In this document: positions 8,038 through 17,614 of the stretch, piece by piece
Position numbering within the stretch: position 1 is the first letter of the stretch
How the letters are laid out: the number at the start of each line of letters is the position of its first letter
Position numbers and translations under genes: made by a program
Assembly: GCF_910578695.1 (NCBI RefSeq)
Contig: NZ_CAJTQJ010000040.1
Span: forward strand, 1 to 22,602
Source of the DNA: an uncultured Brachyspira sp.
GTDB lineage: Bacteria; Spirochaetota; Brachyspiria; Brachyspirales; Brachyspiraceae
Reading direction: 5' to 3'
Length of the DNA: 22,602 bases
Notes under the pieces: model-generated
What the model saw: the letters and a program-made list of their open reading frames with translations, nothing else
Told to the model about the DNA's origin: nothing
Database searches by the model: none

Positions 8038-8769
8038 TTATATTTTATATTTAAAATATTGAGGATATATATTGCAAAGTTTCTTTAATTTACATTTATA
8101 ATTAGATAATAAATTATTTTCTAATTTAATTGACGCATCATAATCTTTATTTTTTATGGCATTTATAATATCAGTATGCTGTTTTATTGTAAAATCAATA
8201 TTAATTTTTGATATAGATTCTAATATATGAAATCTTAAATAATGTGTTGCAAATTTCATAATTTTCTTCCATACATTAATCTTACCTATATTTCTAAATA
8301 TTTCACTATGAAATTGTTCATTCAAATCTAACAATTTCATTACTGAATCTTTATTTAAATTATTATTAATGATCTTTTTTTGTTCATCAAAAATACATTC
8401 TAATGAATTTAGCAAAGTTTTAGAATCAAAATCCTTTGAGCAAATCAGCATCATTATTTCTTTTTCTATAGCAACCCTCATAAATAATGAATCTTCTATA
8501 AGATTAGTATCTAATAAAGAAACATAAGTACCCTTTTGAGGAAAAACATCTATCAATTCTTCATCTACTAATCTAACTATTGCCTCTCTAATTGGAGATC
8601 TGCTGACATTAAAAGTTCTTTTTATATTCAATTCACTAATTTTTTCTCCGGGTTTAAGTGTTAAATTCATTATACTTTCTTTCAAAACTCTATATACATA
8701 AACTCTGTTAGATTCATATATTTCTTGTTTTTGCCTATTTATATTTATTTCTTTTTGTAGTATGCTCAT
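8038..8769 (-). CDS. GntR-family regulator, FadR/FCD subfamily, probable citrate regulator
   Basis: This 243-residue transcription factor has an N-terminal winged helix (about 22-84), with LKPGEKISELNIKRTFNVSRSPIREAIVRL holding the helix-turn-helix and QKGTYVS the wing tip. An all-helical FCD ligand domain follows (about 92-232). FCD proteins often bind carboxylic acids through a metal site. Here DLNEQFH and QHTDII keep parts of that site, but the usual last histidine (in the RRHL element) reads ENNLL, so metal binding may be altered. The gene lies directly upstream of the cit-tct operon on the same strand, 110 bp from citD, with a promoter and direct repeats between. A weak promoter candidate (complement of 8795-8800 and 8819-8824, spacer 18) precedes it. 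Local control of citrate use is inferred. Confidence 0.88.
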   Translation of the reverse strand: MSILQKEININRQKQEIYESNRVYVYRVLKESIMNLTLKPGEKISELNIKRTFNVSRSPIREAIVRLVDEELIDVFPQKGTYVSLLDTNLIEDSLFMRVAIEKEIMMLICSKDFDSKTLLNSLECIFDEQKKIINNNLNKDSVMKLLDLNEQFHSEIFRNIGKINVWKKIMKFATHYLRFHILESISKINIDFTIKQHTDIINAIKNKDYDASIKLENNLLSNYKCKLKKLCNIYPQYFKYKI

Positions 8770-9001
8770 AAAAACTCACTAGATTAAAAGTCAAAGTATA
8801 GGTATTTTATAACATTAATAACAAATTCAAGCTTTCACAATATAAAATGCCAAATTTATTAATGATTATTATATTTGGGGCTGTAATAGATAAATAAAAA
8901 AGCCGCATTTTTCCTAAATTATATATGATTTCTAATTGTTTTTCAACTTTTAGATTATTAAATTAAAAAATTTCTCACTACTAAACTCATAACTATCAAT
9001 C
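8770..9001. other. Intergenic stretch, possible further gene decay
   Basis: There is no convincing gene here. A minus-strand frame from about 8958 to a stop at 8807 encodes some 50 residues including KMRLFYLSITAPN, faintly reminiscent of the RxFYLAxxP segment of glucose-6-phosphate dehydrogenase. It has no good start and the resemblance may be chance. The left end holds the leader of the GntR gene. Confidence 0.3.
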
Positions 9002-9303
9002 TCAATCACTTTCAAGTTTTTTATATAATGTTCTTAATAATAAACTAAAATAAGTTACTCTTGCTGTCCGTCAATAACTTCTATACCCTCATCTGTTTTA
9101 CAAGTTACTATTCTACCTAAAAAATATTCAGAAGCATTTTTAGTTTTATAAAAATTAACTAAATCACTCCATAAAATTTCGCATTTCTCTTCATCTCAAC
9201 TATACTGTCTTTGATAATCAGAAATTATAAATTTTTTATTTTTCATTTTTATAGAAGATAAAATTTCATAAATAGTTTTTTTACTAACATTTAATTCAGC
9301 CAT
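9002..9303 (-). pseudogene. Broken N-terminal fragment of a DUF262-family gene
   Basis: Reading from ATG at 9303, the frame gives KKFIISDYQRQYS, then TGA at 9196-9198, then DEEKCEILWSDLVNFYK and YFLGRIVTCK, ending in EVIDGQQ. After one missing base near 9059 it continues as a frame giving RVTYFSLLLRTLYKKLESD and a stop. Joined, this is the start of a DUF262 (GmrS-like N-terminal) protein, whose hallmarks are the YQRxYxW and DGQQRLT motifs; the stop sits exactly at the conserved Trp (TGG to TGA). The family is common in modification-dependent restriction and other phage-defence genes. Only about 100 of the usual 500 or more codons remain, so the gene is dead. It lies just beyond the 16S terminator, pointing away from it. 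Confidence 0.75.
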
Positions 9304-9335
9304 TATTTATTCCTAATCATTCAAATTTTTAAAAT

Positions 9336-9361
9336 AAAAAAACCAACCTTTTATAGGTTAG
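9336..9361 (-). terminator. Intrinsic terminator of the 16S rRNA transcript
   Basis: On the minus strand CTAACC (complement of 9356-9361) pairs with GGTTGG (complement of 9343-9348) around a 7-nt loop, with one T-G wobble, followed by seven T (complement of 9336-9342). It lies about 83 nt beyond the 16S 3' end. Its presence implies that the transcript ends without a 23S gene. Confidence 0.8.
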
Positions 9362-9406
9362 TTATAAACGAGGTATAATAAACATAGGAAAAATTCTCTC
9401 AAATAT

Positions 9407-9424
9407 GAATAGCAGTAAGATTCA
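9407..9424 (-). other. 3' arm of the predicted pre-16S processing stem
   Basis: Downstream of the mature 3' end the transcript contains TGAATC (complement of 9419-9424) and then CTATTC (complement of 9407-9412). These are complementary, in the right nested order, to GATTCA (complement of 10966-10971) and GAATAG (complement of 10995-11000) upstream of the 5' end. Pairing would place the 16S in the loop of a long stem, as for RNase III processing. The arms are short and interrupted, so this is a prediction. Confidence 0.4.
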
Positions 9425-9443
9425 AGTCGGACTATCTCCGAAT

Positions 9444-10958
<1,515 letters not shown>

Positions 10959-10965
10959 CACTTTG

Positions 10966-11000
10966 TGAATCTGAATGATTCTAAATTATTTTTACTATTC
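10966..11000 (-). other. 5' arm of the predicted pre-16S processing stem
   Basis: The leader holds GAATAG (complement of 10995-11000) and GATTCA (complement of 10966-10971), which can pair with CTATTC and TGAATC beyond the 16S 3' end (see the 3' arm). The inner pair is nearer the gene on both sides, as a processing stem requires. Confidence 0.4.
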
Positions 11001-11130
11001 TGCTGAATAGTGATTTACTTATGCAAAGAAATGTTACAAAAAATTGTAACCGTTGGGTCATAGAACTTATTAAGTTCATTTACACCAGTTGTGTTTTTGT
11101 TTTTCTTAAATTGCTTCTGCTATCCATATT

Positions 11131-11139
11131 TCAAAGAAC
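11131..11139 (-). promoter_or_regulatory. boxA-like antitermination motif in the 16S leader
   Basis: The leader RNA reads GTTCTTTGA (complement of 11131-11139), followed by AATATGGATAG. This resembles the boxA element (TGCTCTTTGAAAA-type) in rRNA leaders, which binds NusB-S10 and prevents premature termination. It lies about 40 nt after the predicted start and about 175 nt before the mature 16S. Confidence 0.5.
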
Positions 11140-11184
11140 TTTTATTTTTAGCTGATGTTTTTGTTTTTCATCAACTGTTTTACT

Positions 11185-11212
11185 AGTATAGCATACCAGC
11201 AAAAAAACGCAA
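11185..11212 (-). promoter_or_regulatory. Predicted extended -10 promoter of the 16S gene
   Basis: On the minus strand TATACT (complement of 11185-11190) is preceded by TGC, forming an extended -10 (TGCTATACT). A weak -35, TTGCGT (complement of 11207-11212), lies 16 bp upstream. The start would be near 11178, giving a leader of about 220 nt. An AT-rich run upstream (11220-11270) could act as an UP element. Confidence 0.6.
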
Positions 11213-11631
11213 TAGCTTTCTATACGGTTTTTTATCGTTTTTTTATTTTTTTAATAATAATTAAATATATATTATACATATAAAACATATTTTGACTAAA
11301 AATTATAAGTTAATAATATTTAAAGCCAAAAATAGAGTAAAATAAAGAAAAACATAGATATTTTATTGTATTTTTACTGAAATTCTGGAAATTTTCCTTA
11401 TAAAACTAATATATTTAAATCATTAGAATTATGGGTAAAAAATGCATTAAATTAAGAGTTTTATGGGCATTTAAGGACGTTTAAAGTAAGTAAAAGTTAA
11501 ATTTTAAGTTAAAGTTAATTATTGTATAAAAAACTTATTTATATCAGCTATACATAAATATAATTAATAAAAATTAAGCCGATAAGATACTGCTTGTTTT
11601 TTAAACTTAAAAATATATAATTTTTTACAGC
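11213..11631. other. AT-rich divergent intergenic region
   Basis: This stretch lies between the 16S promoter (leftward) and the winged-helix gene promoter (rightward). It is almost pure AT. I see no RNA gene, repeat or gene with support; a 17-codon frame beginning near 11432 has no ribosome-binding site. The left part may serve as an upstream element for the rRNA promoter. Confidence 0.5.
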
Positions 11632-11660
11632 TTGATTTTATATTAATTTAGATATATTAT
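11632..11660 (+). promoter_or_regulatory. Predicted sigma-70 promoter of the winged-helix/LysM cluster
   Basis: TTGATT (11632-11637), a 17-bp spacer and TATTAT (11655-11660) place the transcript start near 11667, only about 20 nt before the TTG start codon at 11688. Confidence 0.5.
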
Positions 11661-11687
11661 ATAGCGGTATACAATTGGAGTAGAATT

Positions 11688-12428
11688 TTGGAAAACATAA
11701 TAGATATAATTAATAAAGCACAGTTAAAAACTATAGATAAAGAAGCATTTTTATCAATATCATCATTATGCTCTTTTATACCAAAATCAATAACAGAAAA
11801 TAATATTTGGAAAAAACTGCCTTTATCAGCTAAAGAAGTATACAGAACTTTAGTTGCTAATTATGATTATGAATTAGGAATTTCTAAAACTACTCATTCT
11901 CAAATATTAAATGAAGCAGGTATAGGAGGAAATGCTACTGTAGTAAAATCTATAGATGTATTAGAAGAAAAAGGATTTATCACTAGAGTTGAATCCAAAA
12001 CTAAAAGCCATCATTATCTTATGCCTTATCAGGAAAAATTTTATGCTTCTGTATGTAATTTTGAAGCTAGAGATTTCTCTATACTATATAAAGTAAATAA
12101 AAAAAATAAAAAAGATAATCAAATTAAACAAGTCACTAATAAACTTTTCTTTAAAGTATGCTACAATTTAAGCTGTTTAGGTATAGATGAGCCTCAAAAA
12201 TTAATAGATAAATATTCTTCAGACGGAAATCAGCTTAGAGTGATTTTATCTATGTGTAATTATATTTATATAGCAAAAGAAAAAAACTTAAATAAAGATA
12301 TAAATTTAAATAAATATCTTATAGATTCATTAAAGAAAGGCAATATAACAGAAAATATATTTGATGAAAAAACAATGAATACTATAAAAAATATAATAAT
12401 AAACAGAAAACAAAATATAACAGAGTAA
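11688..12428 (+). CDS. Winged-helix DNA-binding protein of unknown role
   Basis: The 246-residue cytosolic protein is not one I can name. Residues about 40-105 read like a winged helix: LPLSAKEVYRTLVANYDYE, then KTTHSQILNEAGIGGNATVVKSIDVLEEKGFITRV, the recognition helix and wing seen in MarR-like and replication-initiator-like proteins. A helical C-terminal part follows (140-246, Lys/Asn-rich), possibly for dimerisation. Translation starts at TTG, since GGAG sits 7 nt before it and no ATG fits. Its stop is 4 bp before the ATG of the H1-like/LysM protein, so the two are co-transcribed and probably translationally coupled. It may regulate its own cluster or act with its neighbour; both are inference. 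Confidence 0.7.
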   Translation: MENIIDIINKAQLKTIDKEAFLSISSLCSFIPKSITENNIWKKLPLSAKEVYRTLVANYDYELGISKTTHSQILNEAGIGGNATVVKSIDVLEEKGFITRVESKTKSHHYLMPYQEKFYASVCNFEARDFSILYKVNKKNKKDNQIKQVTNKLFFKVCYNLSCLGIDEPQKLIDKYSSDGNQLRVILSMCNYIYIAKEKNLNKDINLNKYLIDSLKKGNITENIFDEKTMNTIKNIIINRKQNITE

Positions 12429-12432
12429 AACT

Positions 12433-15036
12433 ATGGCAACAAAAAAAACTAACACAACAAATAAAAAAGAAGAAGCTAAAGAAACAAAAAAAACTGCTGC
12501 AGCTGTTAAAAAAACTGTAAATAAAAAAACTGCTGCTGAAACTAATAAAAAGACCGCTGCCAAAAAAACTGCTGATAAAGTAACAGAAACTAATAAAAAA
12601 ACTGCGGCTGTTAAAAAAACTTCTGTTAAGAAAACTTCTGAAACTAATAAAAAAACCGCTGAAACCAATAAAAAGACTGCAGCTAAAAAAACTGTAAATA
12701 AAAAAACTGCTGATAAAGTAACAGAAACTAAAAAAATAGAAGCTAAAAAACCTGATGAAGCTATAAAAAATAAAGCAGATGAAAAAGAAACAAAAACATT
12801 AAATTCTATCTTAAAAGAAGAAGATGTTAAAAAAAATACTAAAGATAAAGAAGAAAAAAAAGATTTAAAAGATATTATAAGAGAAGCTAATTCTGATAAA
12901 AAAAATCCTTTTAAAACCTCATCTCCCGTAAGAAAGATAGAATCAATAAGAACAGGAAATAATGAAAATAAAACAGAAAGAGAATCTATAACGCTTCTTA
13001 AAGAGGCTATAAAAGCTAAATCTAAAAATGTATCAAGACCTGTAAGCGTAAAAAAACGCATAGCTGTAGTAGATGATGATAATATAGAAAATAAAACTTC
13101 CGAAGAATTAAATATATCAAAACCTATTACAAGCAGTATATTTAATAATGATAGTATAAGTAATGATAGTATAAATAATGATAATATAAAAACTGATGAT
13201 ACAAAAGATGAAAACAAATATTTCTCTTCAGATGAAAGCATAAAAGATAAAGAAGCAGAAACTGAAAAAGAAATAAAACCTCAGGAAGAAAATAAAGAAA
13301 CAGCAAATATATATTCATCAATAGTGAATTCTGAAAACTCTTCTCCTTATTCTTTTGAAACTTTCAAAAAAGAAGATAATGAAAATAATAATAATGAAAA
13401 TGATAAAAAAGACAGTATAGAAGAAAAAATTACTGAAGAAGAAGAAAAGAATAATACCGAAGAACAAATTAATGCAGAGGAAAATATAAAAGATGAAGTT
13501 TTAGAAGAAGTATCTGAAAATATAGAAGATGATAAAATTGATGATAATTTAGAAATAAAAAAAGATGAAGAAATTGAAAAAATTACTGAAGAAGTTCTTA
13601 ATGAAGAAAAACAGGAAATCGAAATAAATAATAATAATGATATAGAAATAAATAGTAATGATAACAATGAAGAAAAAAATAATACAAAAGAAAAAACTAT
13701 ATCAGAAGAAAAAGAAGTAATAGAAGAAGATAAAGCAATAATAGAAAAAGAGATAGAGATAGAAGAAGAAAAAACAATAATAGAAGAAAAAACTAATAGT
13801 GCAGAAGAGAAGCCTACATATAGTAAGAGCGATATATTTAAAAGAACAGTTGTAATACCTATTGAAGATGATCATATTCAAAAAACTAAATTTGAACAAG
13901 ATGAGATTGATACTGCTATAAAAGATGCACCATTAGTTCACGAAGATACTTCTGTAGAAAATTATAAATATTATTATTATACAAAATCTAATGAAAAAAT
14001 ACAGGAATTAAAAGATAAAGAAATAAAAATCATAGAAACAGAAGATGAATTAAAAACTGCTTCTTTGCCTGAAATAGAAAAAAAACCTGCAGAACCTTAT
14101 TCTCCTCCTAATCATTCTATGTACAAAGATAAAAAGTCTAATAAAATTGTACCTATAATAGGAATTATAATCATAATATTAGGATTATCATTTTTAGGTA
14201 TTCAATTTTTCTCAGGAAAGAATAATGAAAATGATGACGGCTTATATGAAATAGTTACAAATAATATTATATCTGCTACAAATACTCAGACTAATATACT
14301 AAGAACAGAAACTAATAATACAGCAGTAAATACTCAAACTAATACAGTAAGAAATGAGACTAATAACATAGCAGTGAATACTCAAACTAATGCAGTGAGA
14401 AATCAGACTAATAACACAGCGGTGAATACTCAAACTAATGCAGTAAGAAATCAGACTAATAACACAGCAGTGAATACTCAAACTAATGCAGTGAGAAATC
14501 AGACTAATAACACAGCAGTGAATACTCAAACTAATGCAGCAAGAAATCAGACTAATAACATAGCAGTGAATACTCAAACTAATACCATAAGAATCCAGAC
14601 TAATACTCCGCCTGAGCCTCCTAGAGAACCTGAAATAACACCGCCTACTCCTCCTAATGAGCCTAATATTAATACAAATGCATCTATCAACAATAATCAG
14701 CTAAATAATGCATTATCATATAATACTGATACATATAAAACTAAATGGATGGATACTTTATCATCAATAGCAGCAAGAGAGCTTGGAGATAAAAAAAGAT
14801 GGCCTTCTATAGCAGTATTAAATGAAGATGCAATAAACAGCAACCCTGATAATATAGTGTTTAATATTGATATAAAAATTCCAAGCGGAGAAAAAAAAAA
14901 AGTTGAGGATATGAATAATAATGAAAAAAGAGCATTATATAATGACTATATAAAAGTATCTGAAATGTATTTAAAAATGGGAAAACAGGATATTGCAAAT
15001 GCAGTAAAATCTCAGGCTGATTCTATATTAAAATAA
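12433..15036 (+). CDS. Envelope-spanning protein: H1-like basic N-terminus, membrane helix, repeats, LysM-like C-terminus
   Basis: This 867-residue protein has a striking layout. Residues about 1-100 are Lys/Ala/Thr repeats (KKTAAAVKKTVNKKTAAE-like) resembling histone H1 tails. Residues about 105-560 are low-complexity and very acidic (Glu/Asn/Ile/Asp), probably disordered or partly coiled. A single membrane helix spans about 572-594 (IVPIIGIIIIILGLSFLGI). Positive residues before it predict N-inside, C-outside topology. Seven 16-residue NTQTNAVRNQTNNTAV-type repeats follow (617-728), then a Pro-rich linker. A LysM-like domain (about 770-817, DTLSSIAARELGDKKRWPSIAVLN to IKIPSG) would bind peptidoglycan, and a short helical tail ends the protein. 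It lies 4 bp after the winged-helix gene and 6 bp before the YkgJ-like gene. The role is unknown; envelope anchoring is inferred. Confidence 0.88.
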   Translation: MATKKTNTTNKKEEAKETKKTAAAVKKTVNKKTAAETNKKTAAKKTADKVTETNKKTAAVKKTSVKKTSETNKKTAETNKKTAAKKTVNKKTADKVTETKKIEAKKPDEAIKNKADEKETKTLNSILKEEDVKKNTKDKEEKKDLKDIIREANSDKKNPFKTSSPVRKIESIRTGNNENKTERESITLLKEAIKAKSKNVSRPVSVKKRIAVVDDDNIENKTSEELNISKPITSSIFNNDSISNDSINNDNIKTDDTKDENKYFSSDESIKDKEAETEKEIKPQEENKETANIYSSIVNSENSSPYSFETFKKEDNENNNNENDKKDSIEEKITEEEEKNNTEEQINAEENIKDEVLEEVSENIEDDKIDDNLEIKKDEEIEKITEEVLNEEKQEIEINNNNDIEINSNDNNEEKNNTKEKTISEEKEVIEEDKAIIEKEIEIEEEKTIIEEKTNSAEEKPTYSKSDIFKRTVVIPIEDDHIQKTKFEQDEIDTAIKDAPLVHEDTSVENYKYYYYTKSNEKIQELKDKEIKIIETEDELKTASLPEIEKKPAEPYSPPNHSMYKDKKSNKIVPIIGIIIIILGLSFLGIQFFSGKNNENDDGLYEIVTNNIISATNTQTNILRTETNNTAVNTQTNTVRNETNNIAVNTQTNAVRNQTNNTAVNTQTNAVRNQTNNTAVNTQTNAVRNQTNNTAVNTQTNAARNQTNNIAVNTQTNTIRIQTNTPPEPPREPEITPPTPPNEPNINTNASINNNQLNNALSYNTDTYKTKWMDTLSSIAARELGDKKRWPSIAVLNEDAINSNPDNIVFNIDIKIPSGEKKKVEDMNNNEKRALYNDYIKVSEMYLKMGKQDIANAVKSQADSILK
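14281..14616 (+). repeat. Seven tandem 48-bp coding repeats
   Basis: Seven in-frame 48-bp units encode variants of NTQTNAVRNQTNNTAV just outside the membrane helix of the LysM-like protein. Units 3-6 are nearly identical in DNA, while the first, second and last have drifted. This suggests recent expansion by recombination or slippage, so copy number probably varies between strains. Confidence 0.95.
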
Positions 15037-15042
15037 TAAAAA

Positions 15043-15429
15043 ATGAAAAAATCGAAAAAATATAATAAGAAGAATAAAAATTCTGTATTAACATTCTCAT
15101 GCACAGGCTGCGGAATATGCTGCAGAGAAAAAGGATATGTTTTTTTTAATGATGATGATATAAAAAAAGCATCAAAATTAATAGAAATATCTCCTTTACT
15201 TTTTATCAATCAGTATTTAGAATATGAAGAAGGCTATGGATATTATATAAAGGTAACTGAAGATAAGCCTTGTACATTTTTAGATGAAAATAACAGATGT
15301 ACTATAAATAGTGCAAAACCTAATCAATGTGCTGCATTTCCATATTGGGAAGAATATACTGATAAAAACGGTAATTTAATAGCAGGTAAATTTAACAGAG
15401 CATGCCGCGGGGTCAAAATAAAAAAGTAA
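15043..15429 (+). CDS. CxxCxxCC (YkgJ-like) metal-cluster protein
   Basis: A small 128-residue protein of the putative zinc- or iron-binding CxxCxxCC family. Cysteines form the signature SCTGCGICC (Cys20, 23, 26, 27), followed by CTFLDENNRC (Cys77, Cys86), the NQCAAFPYW element (Cys96) and a final Cys121. This is the complete eight-cysteine set expected of the family, so the protein should be functional. Its biochemical role is not established; binding of an iron-sulfur cluster or zinc is inferred from the cysteines. The N-terminus is strongly basic (KKSKKYNKKNKN). It follows the LysM-like gene by 6 bp and is probably in the same transcript. No signal peptide is visible, so it is cytoplasmic. 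Confidence 0.88.
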   Translation: MKKSKKYNKKNKNSVLTFSCTGCGICCREKGYVFFNDDDIKKASKLIEISPLLFINQYLEYEEGYGYYIKVTEDKPCTFLDENNRCTINSAKPNQCAAFPYWEEYTDKNGNLIAGKFNRACRGVKIKK

Positions 15430-15503
15430 TTTTTATTATTTCATTTTTTTTTAAATTATTATATAATGCAGCTTCAAAATAGTATGTTTAGGAAAATTAA
15501 ATA

Positions 15504-16985
15504 ATGAGTGATTTAGTATCAAAATATCAAATTCTTACAGTAAATGAACTTAAATTAATAAAAGATCAATTAGTTGCTCATAATATACCGCTATTTAGAT
15601 TAGATAAAGAAAATAAAATAATATCATTCCCAACAGAACAGTTAAGTTTGATAATAGATAATGATAAATACAGCAATTTAAAAATATATATTCCAAAAAA
15701 TTTTTCTATGTTTATAGATGAATTTAAATCTATAAATCAGACAAATAATTATAATAATAACAATAATAACAATTATAATAATAATGCAAAAGATAAAAAA
15801 AACAGTACTTATGTATTTAAAACTCCTAAAGAATTAGAAAAGGAGATGGCAAAAAGAATATCTGAAATCTCTAAAATGACTTATAAAGAAAAAGTTAATG
15901 CTATAAAAAGTTATAATAAAGAGTTAAAAAAAATACATATAGATAAAGATACTGGAATCAATAAAGAGGCTGCTCAGCAAATAGTTGATGCTGCAAATGA
16001 TGTAGGGCTTATTGCTAAAGTTACTATGTTTAAAAGCATTCAAAAAATTAAAGAAGAAGAAATTACTCAGGAGCAGTCAAAAATAGAAAATCAGGAAATG
16101 ACTGAGACTACAACAAATTTAGTTACTACAATAGTTGAAATGGTTTCTGCTAATACGGAAACGCAAAAAGTATTTGATGAGCTTAGAAATTACTCTGACG
16201 GCGGTGTAATGTCTCATTCAAACAGGGTATTTATTTCTTATGCTAATTTTATAGTATTTTATAATAATTTAATTAATAGAAGAAATTTAGTGCATAAAAT
16301 AAGAGCTTCATACAAAAATAAATATAAAAAATTTTATGAACAAGTTGAAGCTGTATTCAATAAAGAAAATGTGCATAATCGTTTGGATGTTGTAGAAGAT
16401 TGTATAGATAAAGGCATTAGAATAATAGAAGAAAGAGAAATGAATCTTTATTCTGTAGGTGCTTTGCTTCACGATATAGGAAAAGTTAAGGATTTAGATT
16501 ATTTTGAAGGCGAAGGCGGAAGAGATTATAAAAGAATCAAAAAGCATTTATTTAACAGCTATACATTAGTAAGTCAGACTTCTGAATATCCTTTAGAAGT
16601 AATATTAACTGTAGCCTTACATCATGAATATTACGGATTTGGCTATGGTCCTTATGATCATTTATATAAATTAAAATTAGAAAAACATCCTAATTTTCAA
16701 ATACAGAGAATTATGACTTATGATGCTAAAGCAGTAGATGAATGCGATGCTTTTGCATATTTTCCTGCAAAAATGCTTGAAATTATAGATGTTTATGATG
16801 CATTAATAGATCCTGCTAGAAAGTACAGAGGAGGCAAGACTTTTACTCCTGAAGAAGCTCTTAATATTATGAGAGAAGATTTTATAGAAAAACATGTCAA
16901 ATTAGACCCTATATTATATGATGTATTTGTAGAGTTTTTAAGCAATTCAATAGAACAGGATTTAATGTCTTGCAAATTAATATAA
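15504..16985 (+). CDS. HD-GYP-like phosphohydrolase with degenerate GYP motif
   Basis: The 493-residue protein combines an unrecognised N-terminal part (1-230) with a C-terminal HD domain. HD-GYP proteins generally hydrolyse cyclic di-GMP. The metal-binding HD lies in GALLHDIGK (His323-Asp324), followed by ILTVALHHEYYGFGYG (His373-His374-Glu375) and IDVYDALIDPARKYRGGKTFTPEEAL, the equivalent of the DxYDALTxxRxYR element. The family's HHExxDGSGYP is altered: Asp is replaced and GYP reads GYG (380-382), so activity or specificity may differ. An Asn-rich run (about 78-95) splits the N-terminal region and looks like a flexible linker. AGGA precedes the ATG by about 9 nt, 74 bp after the YkgJ-like gene. 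No membrane segment or receiver domain is seen. Confidence 0.85.
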   Translation: MSDLVSKYQILTVNELKLIKDQLVAHNIPLFRLDKENKIISFPTEQLSLIIDNDKYSNLKIYIPKNFSMFIDEFKSINQTNNYNNNNNNNYNNNAKDKKNSTYVFKTPKELEKEMAKRISEISKMTYKEKVNAIKSYNKELKKIHIDKDTGINKEAAQQIVDAANDVGLIAKVTMFKSIQKIKEEEITQEQSKIENQEMTETTTNLVTTIVEMVSANTETQKVFDELRNYSDGGVMSHSNRVFISYANFIVFYNNLINRRNLVHKIRASYKNKYKKFYEQVEAVFNKENVHNRLDVVEDCIDKGIRIIEEREMNLYSVGALLHDIGKVKDLDYFEGEGGRDYKRIKKHLFNSYTLVSQTSEYPLEVILTVALHHEYYGFGYGPYDHLYKLKLEKHPNFQIQRIMTYDAKAVDECDAFAYFPAKMLEIIDVYDALIDPARKYRGGKTFTPEEALNIMREDFIEKHVKLDPILYDVFVEFLSNSIEQDLMSCKLI

Positions 16986-16993
16986 AAATAAAA

Positions 16994-17599
16994 TTAATTA
17001 TTAGAATATGACTGCTGTATCTCTTCTAATGCTTCCATACCATTTTTAAAAGCATTAAATATTTCCTGCCAATTTTTTGTATATAGCGAGGATATTGCTA
17101 TATCTTCATAATAGTCTTCTCCGAACTGATTTATAAAATTAAATCTTATATTAGATATAGGCTTACCTGCAAAGCTGTCAAATTCATTATCCTGATTGAA
17201 TTTATACTTCACTTCAATATCATAATAATTAATATCTCCCATCAAATAGGGATTATAAACAGCCTTTTGTATATTAGTCAATTGAACTGTACTTCCGTCA
17301 TCAAATGTAAATATAATAGGAGTACCGCTGTTTACTGAAATTTGATTAGGATATTTATACCTAAACTCTAATGTTAAAGTTCTGCCCGCTCTTTTATAGA
17401 ATCTAAATCTATTATCACGCAAATATTTATATGTATATTTCCAAGATGTATATATATTCATTTTTGAAGTTAATTTATCTTTCTCTGTAAAAAATAATCT
17501 GCTCTTTAGAATATCATCATTATTATTAATTTGAGAATACAAAAAAGATGAAAATACTGATATAATAAAAAATGAAATTAATAATATATATTTATTCAT
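16994..17599 (-). CDS. Small exported protein of unknown function
   Basis: I do not recognise a family. From the chosen start it has 201 residues, beginning with a signal peptide (NKYILLISFFIISVFSSFLYSQ) probably cut after LYS, so the product is periplasmic or surface-exposed. The mature part is rich in aromatic and charged residues (DKLTSKMNIYTSWKYTYKYL, RTLTLEFRYKYPNQ, TFDDGSTVQLTN), suggesting beta structure. An upstream in-frame ATG at 17614 has no ribosome-binding site, whereas the internal ATG at 17599 has AGGA 8 nt before it, lying within the upstream codons. The gene is convergent with the HD-GYP-like gene (8 bp between stops). Confidence 0.7.
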   Translation of the reverse strand: MNKYILLISFFIISVFSSFLYSQINNNDDILKSRLFFTEKDKLTSKMNIYTSWKYTYKYLRDNRFRFYKRAGRTLTLEFRYKYPNQISVNSGTPIIFTFDDGSTVQLTNIQKAVYNPYLMGDINYYDIEVKYKFNQDNEFDSFAGKPISNIRFNFINQFGEDYYEDIAISSLYTKNWQEIFNAFKNGMEALEEIQQSYSNN

Positions 17600-17614
17600 T
17601 TTAATTTTCCTCAT

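Noticed and set aside
9196..9198. TGA at a conserved Trp, suggesting TGA decoded as Trp
   Set aside because: Other genes in the window use TGG for Trp and end normally, and the same fragment also carries a frameshift and is truncated, so it is a broken gene.
11432..11485. A 17-codon plus-strand frame in the divergent region
   Set aside because: It has no ribosome-binding site or recognisable product and is within chance expectation.
12330..13241. A 303-codon frame antisense to the H1-like/LysM gene, hydrophobic and Ser/Leu/Phe-rich
   Set aside because: It is the mirror of Lys/Glu/Asn-rich codons on the plus strand, which read as Phe/Leu/Ser/Ile in reverse. It has no ribosome-binding site and overlaps a well-supported gene.
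14281..14616. Regular direct repeats that might suggest a CRISPR array
   Set aside because: The units abut without unique spacers, keep the reading frame and encode a protein repeat.
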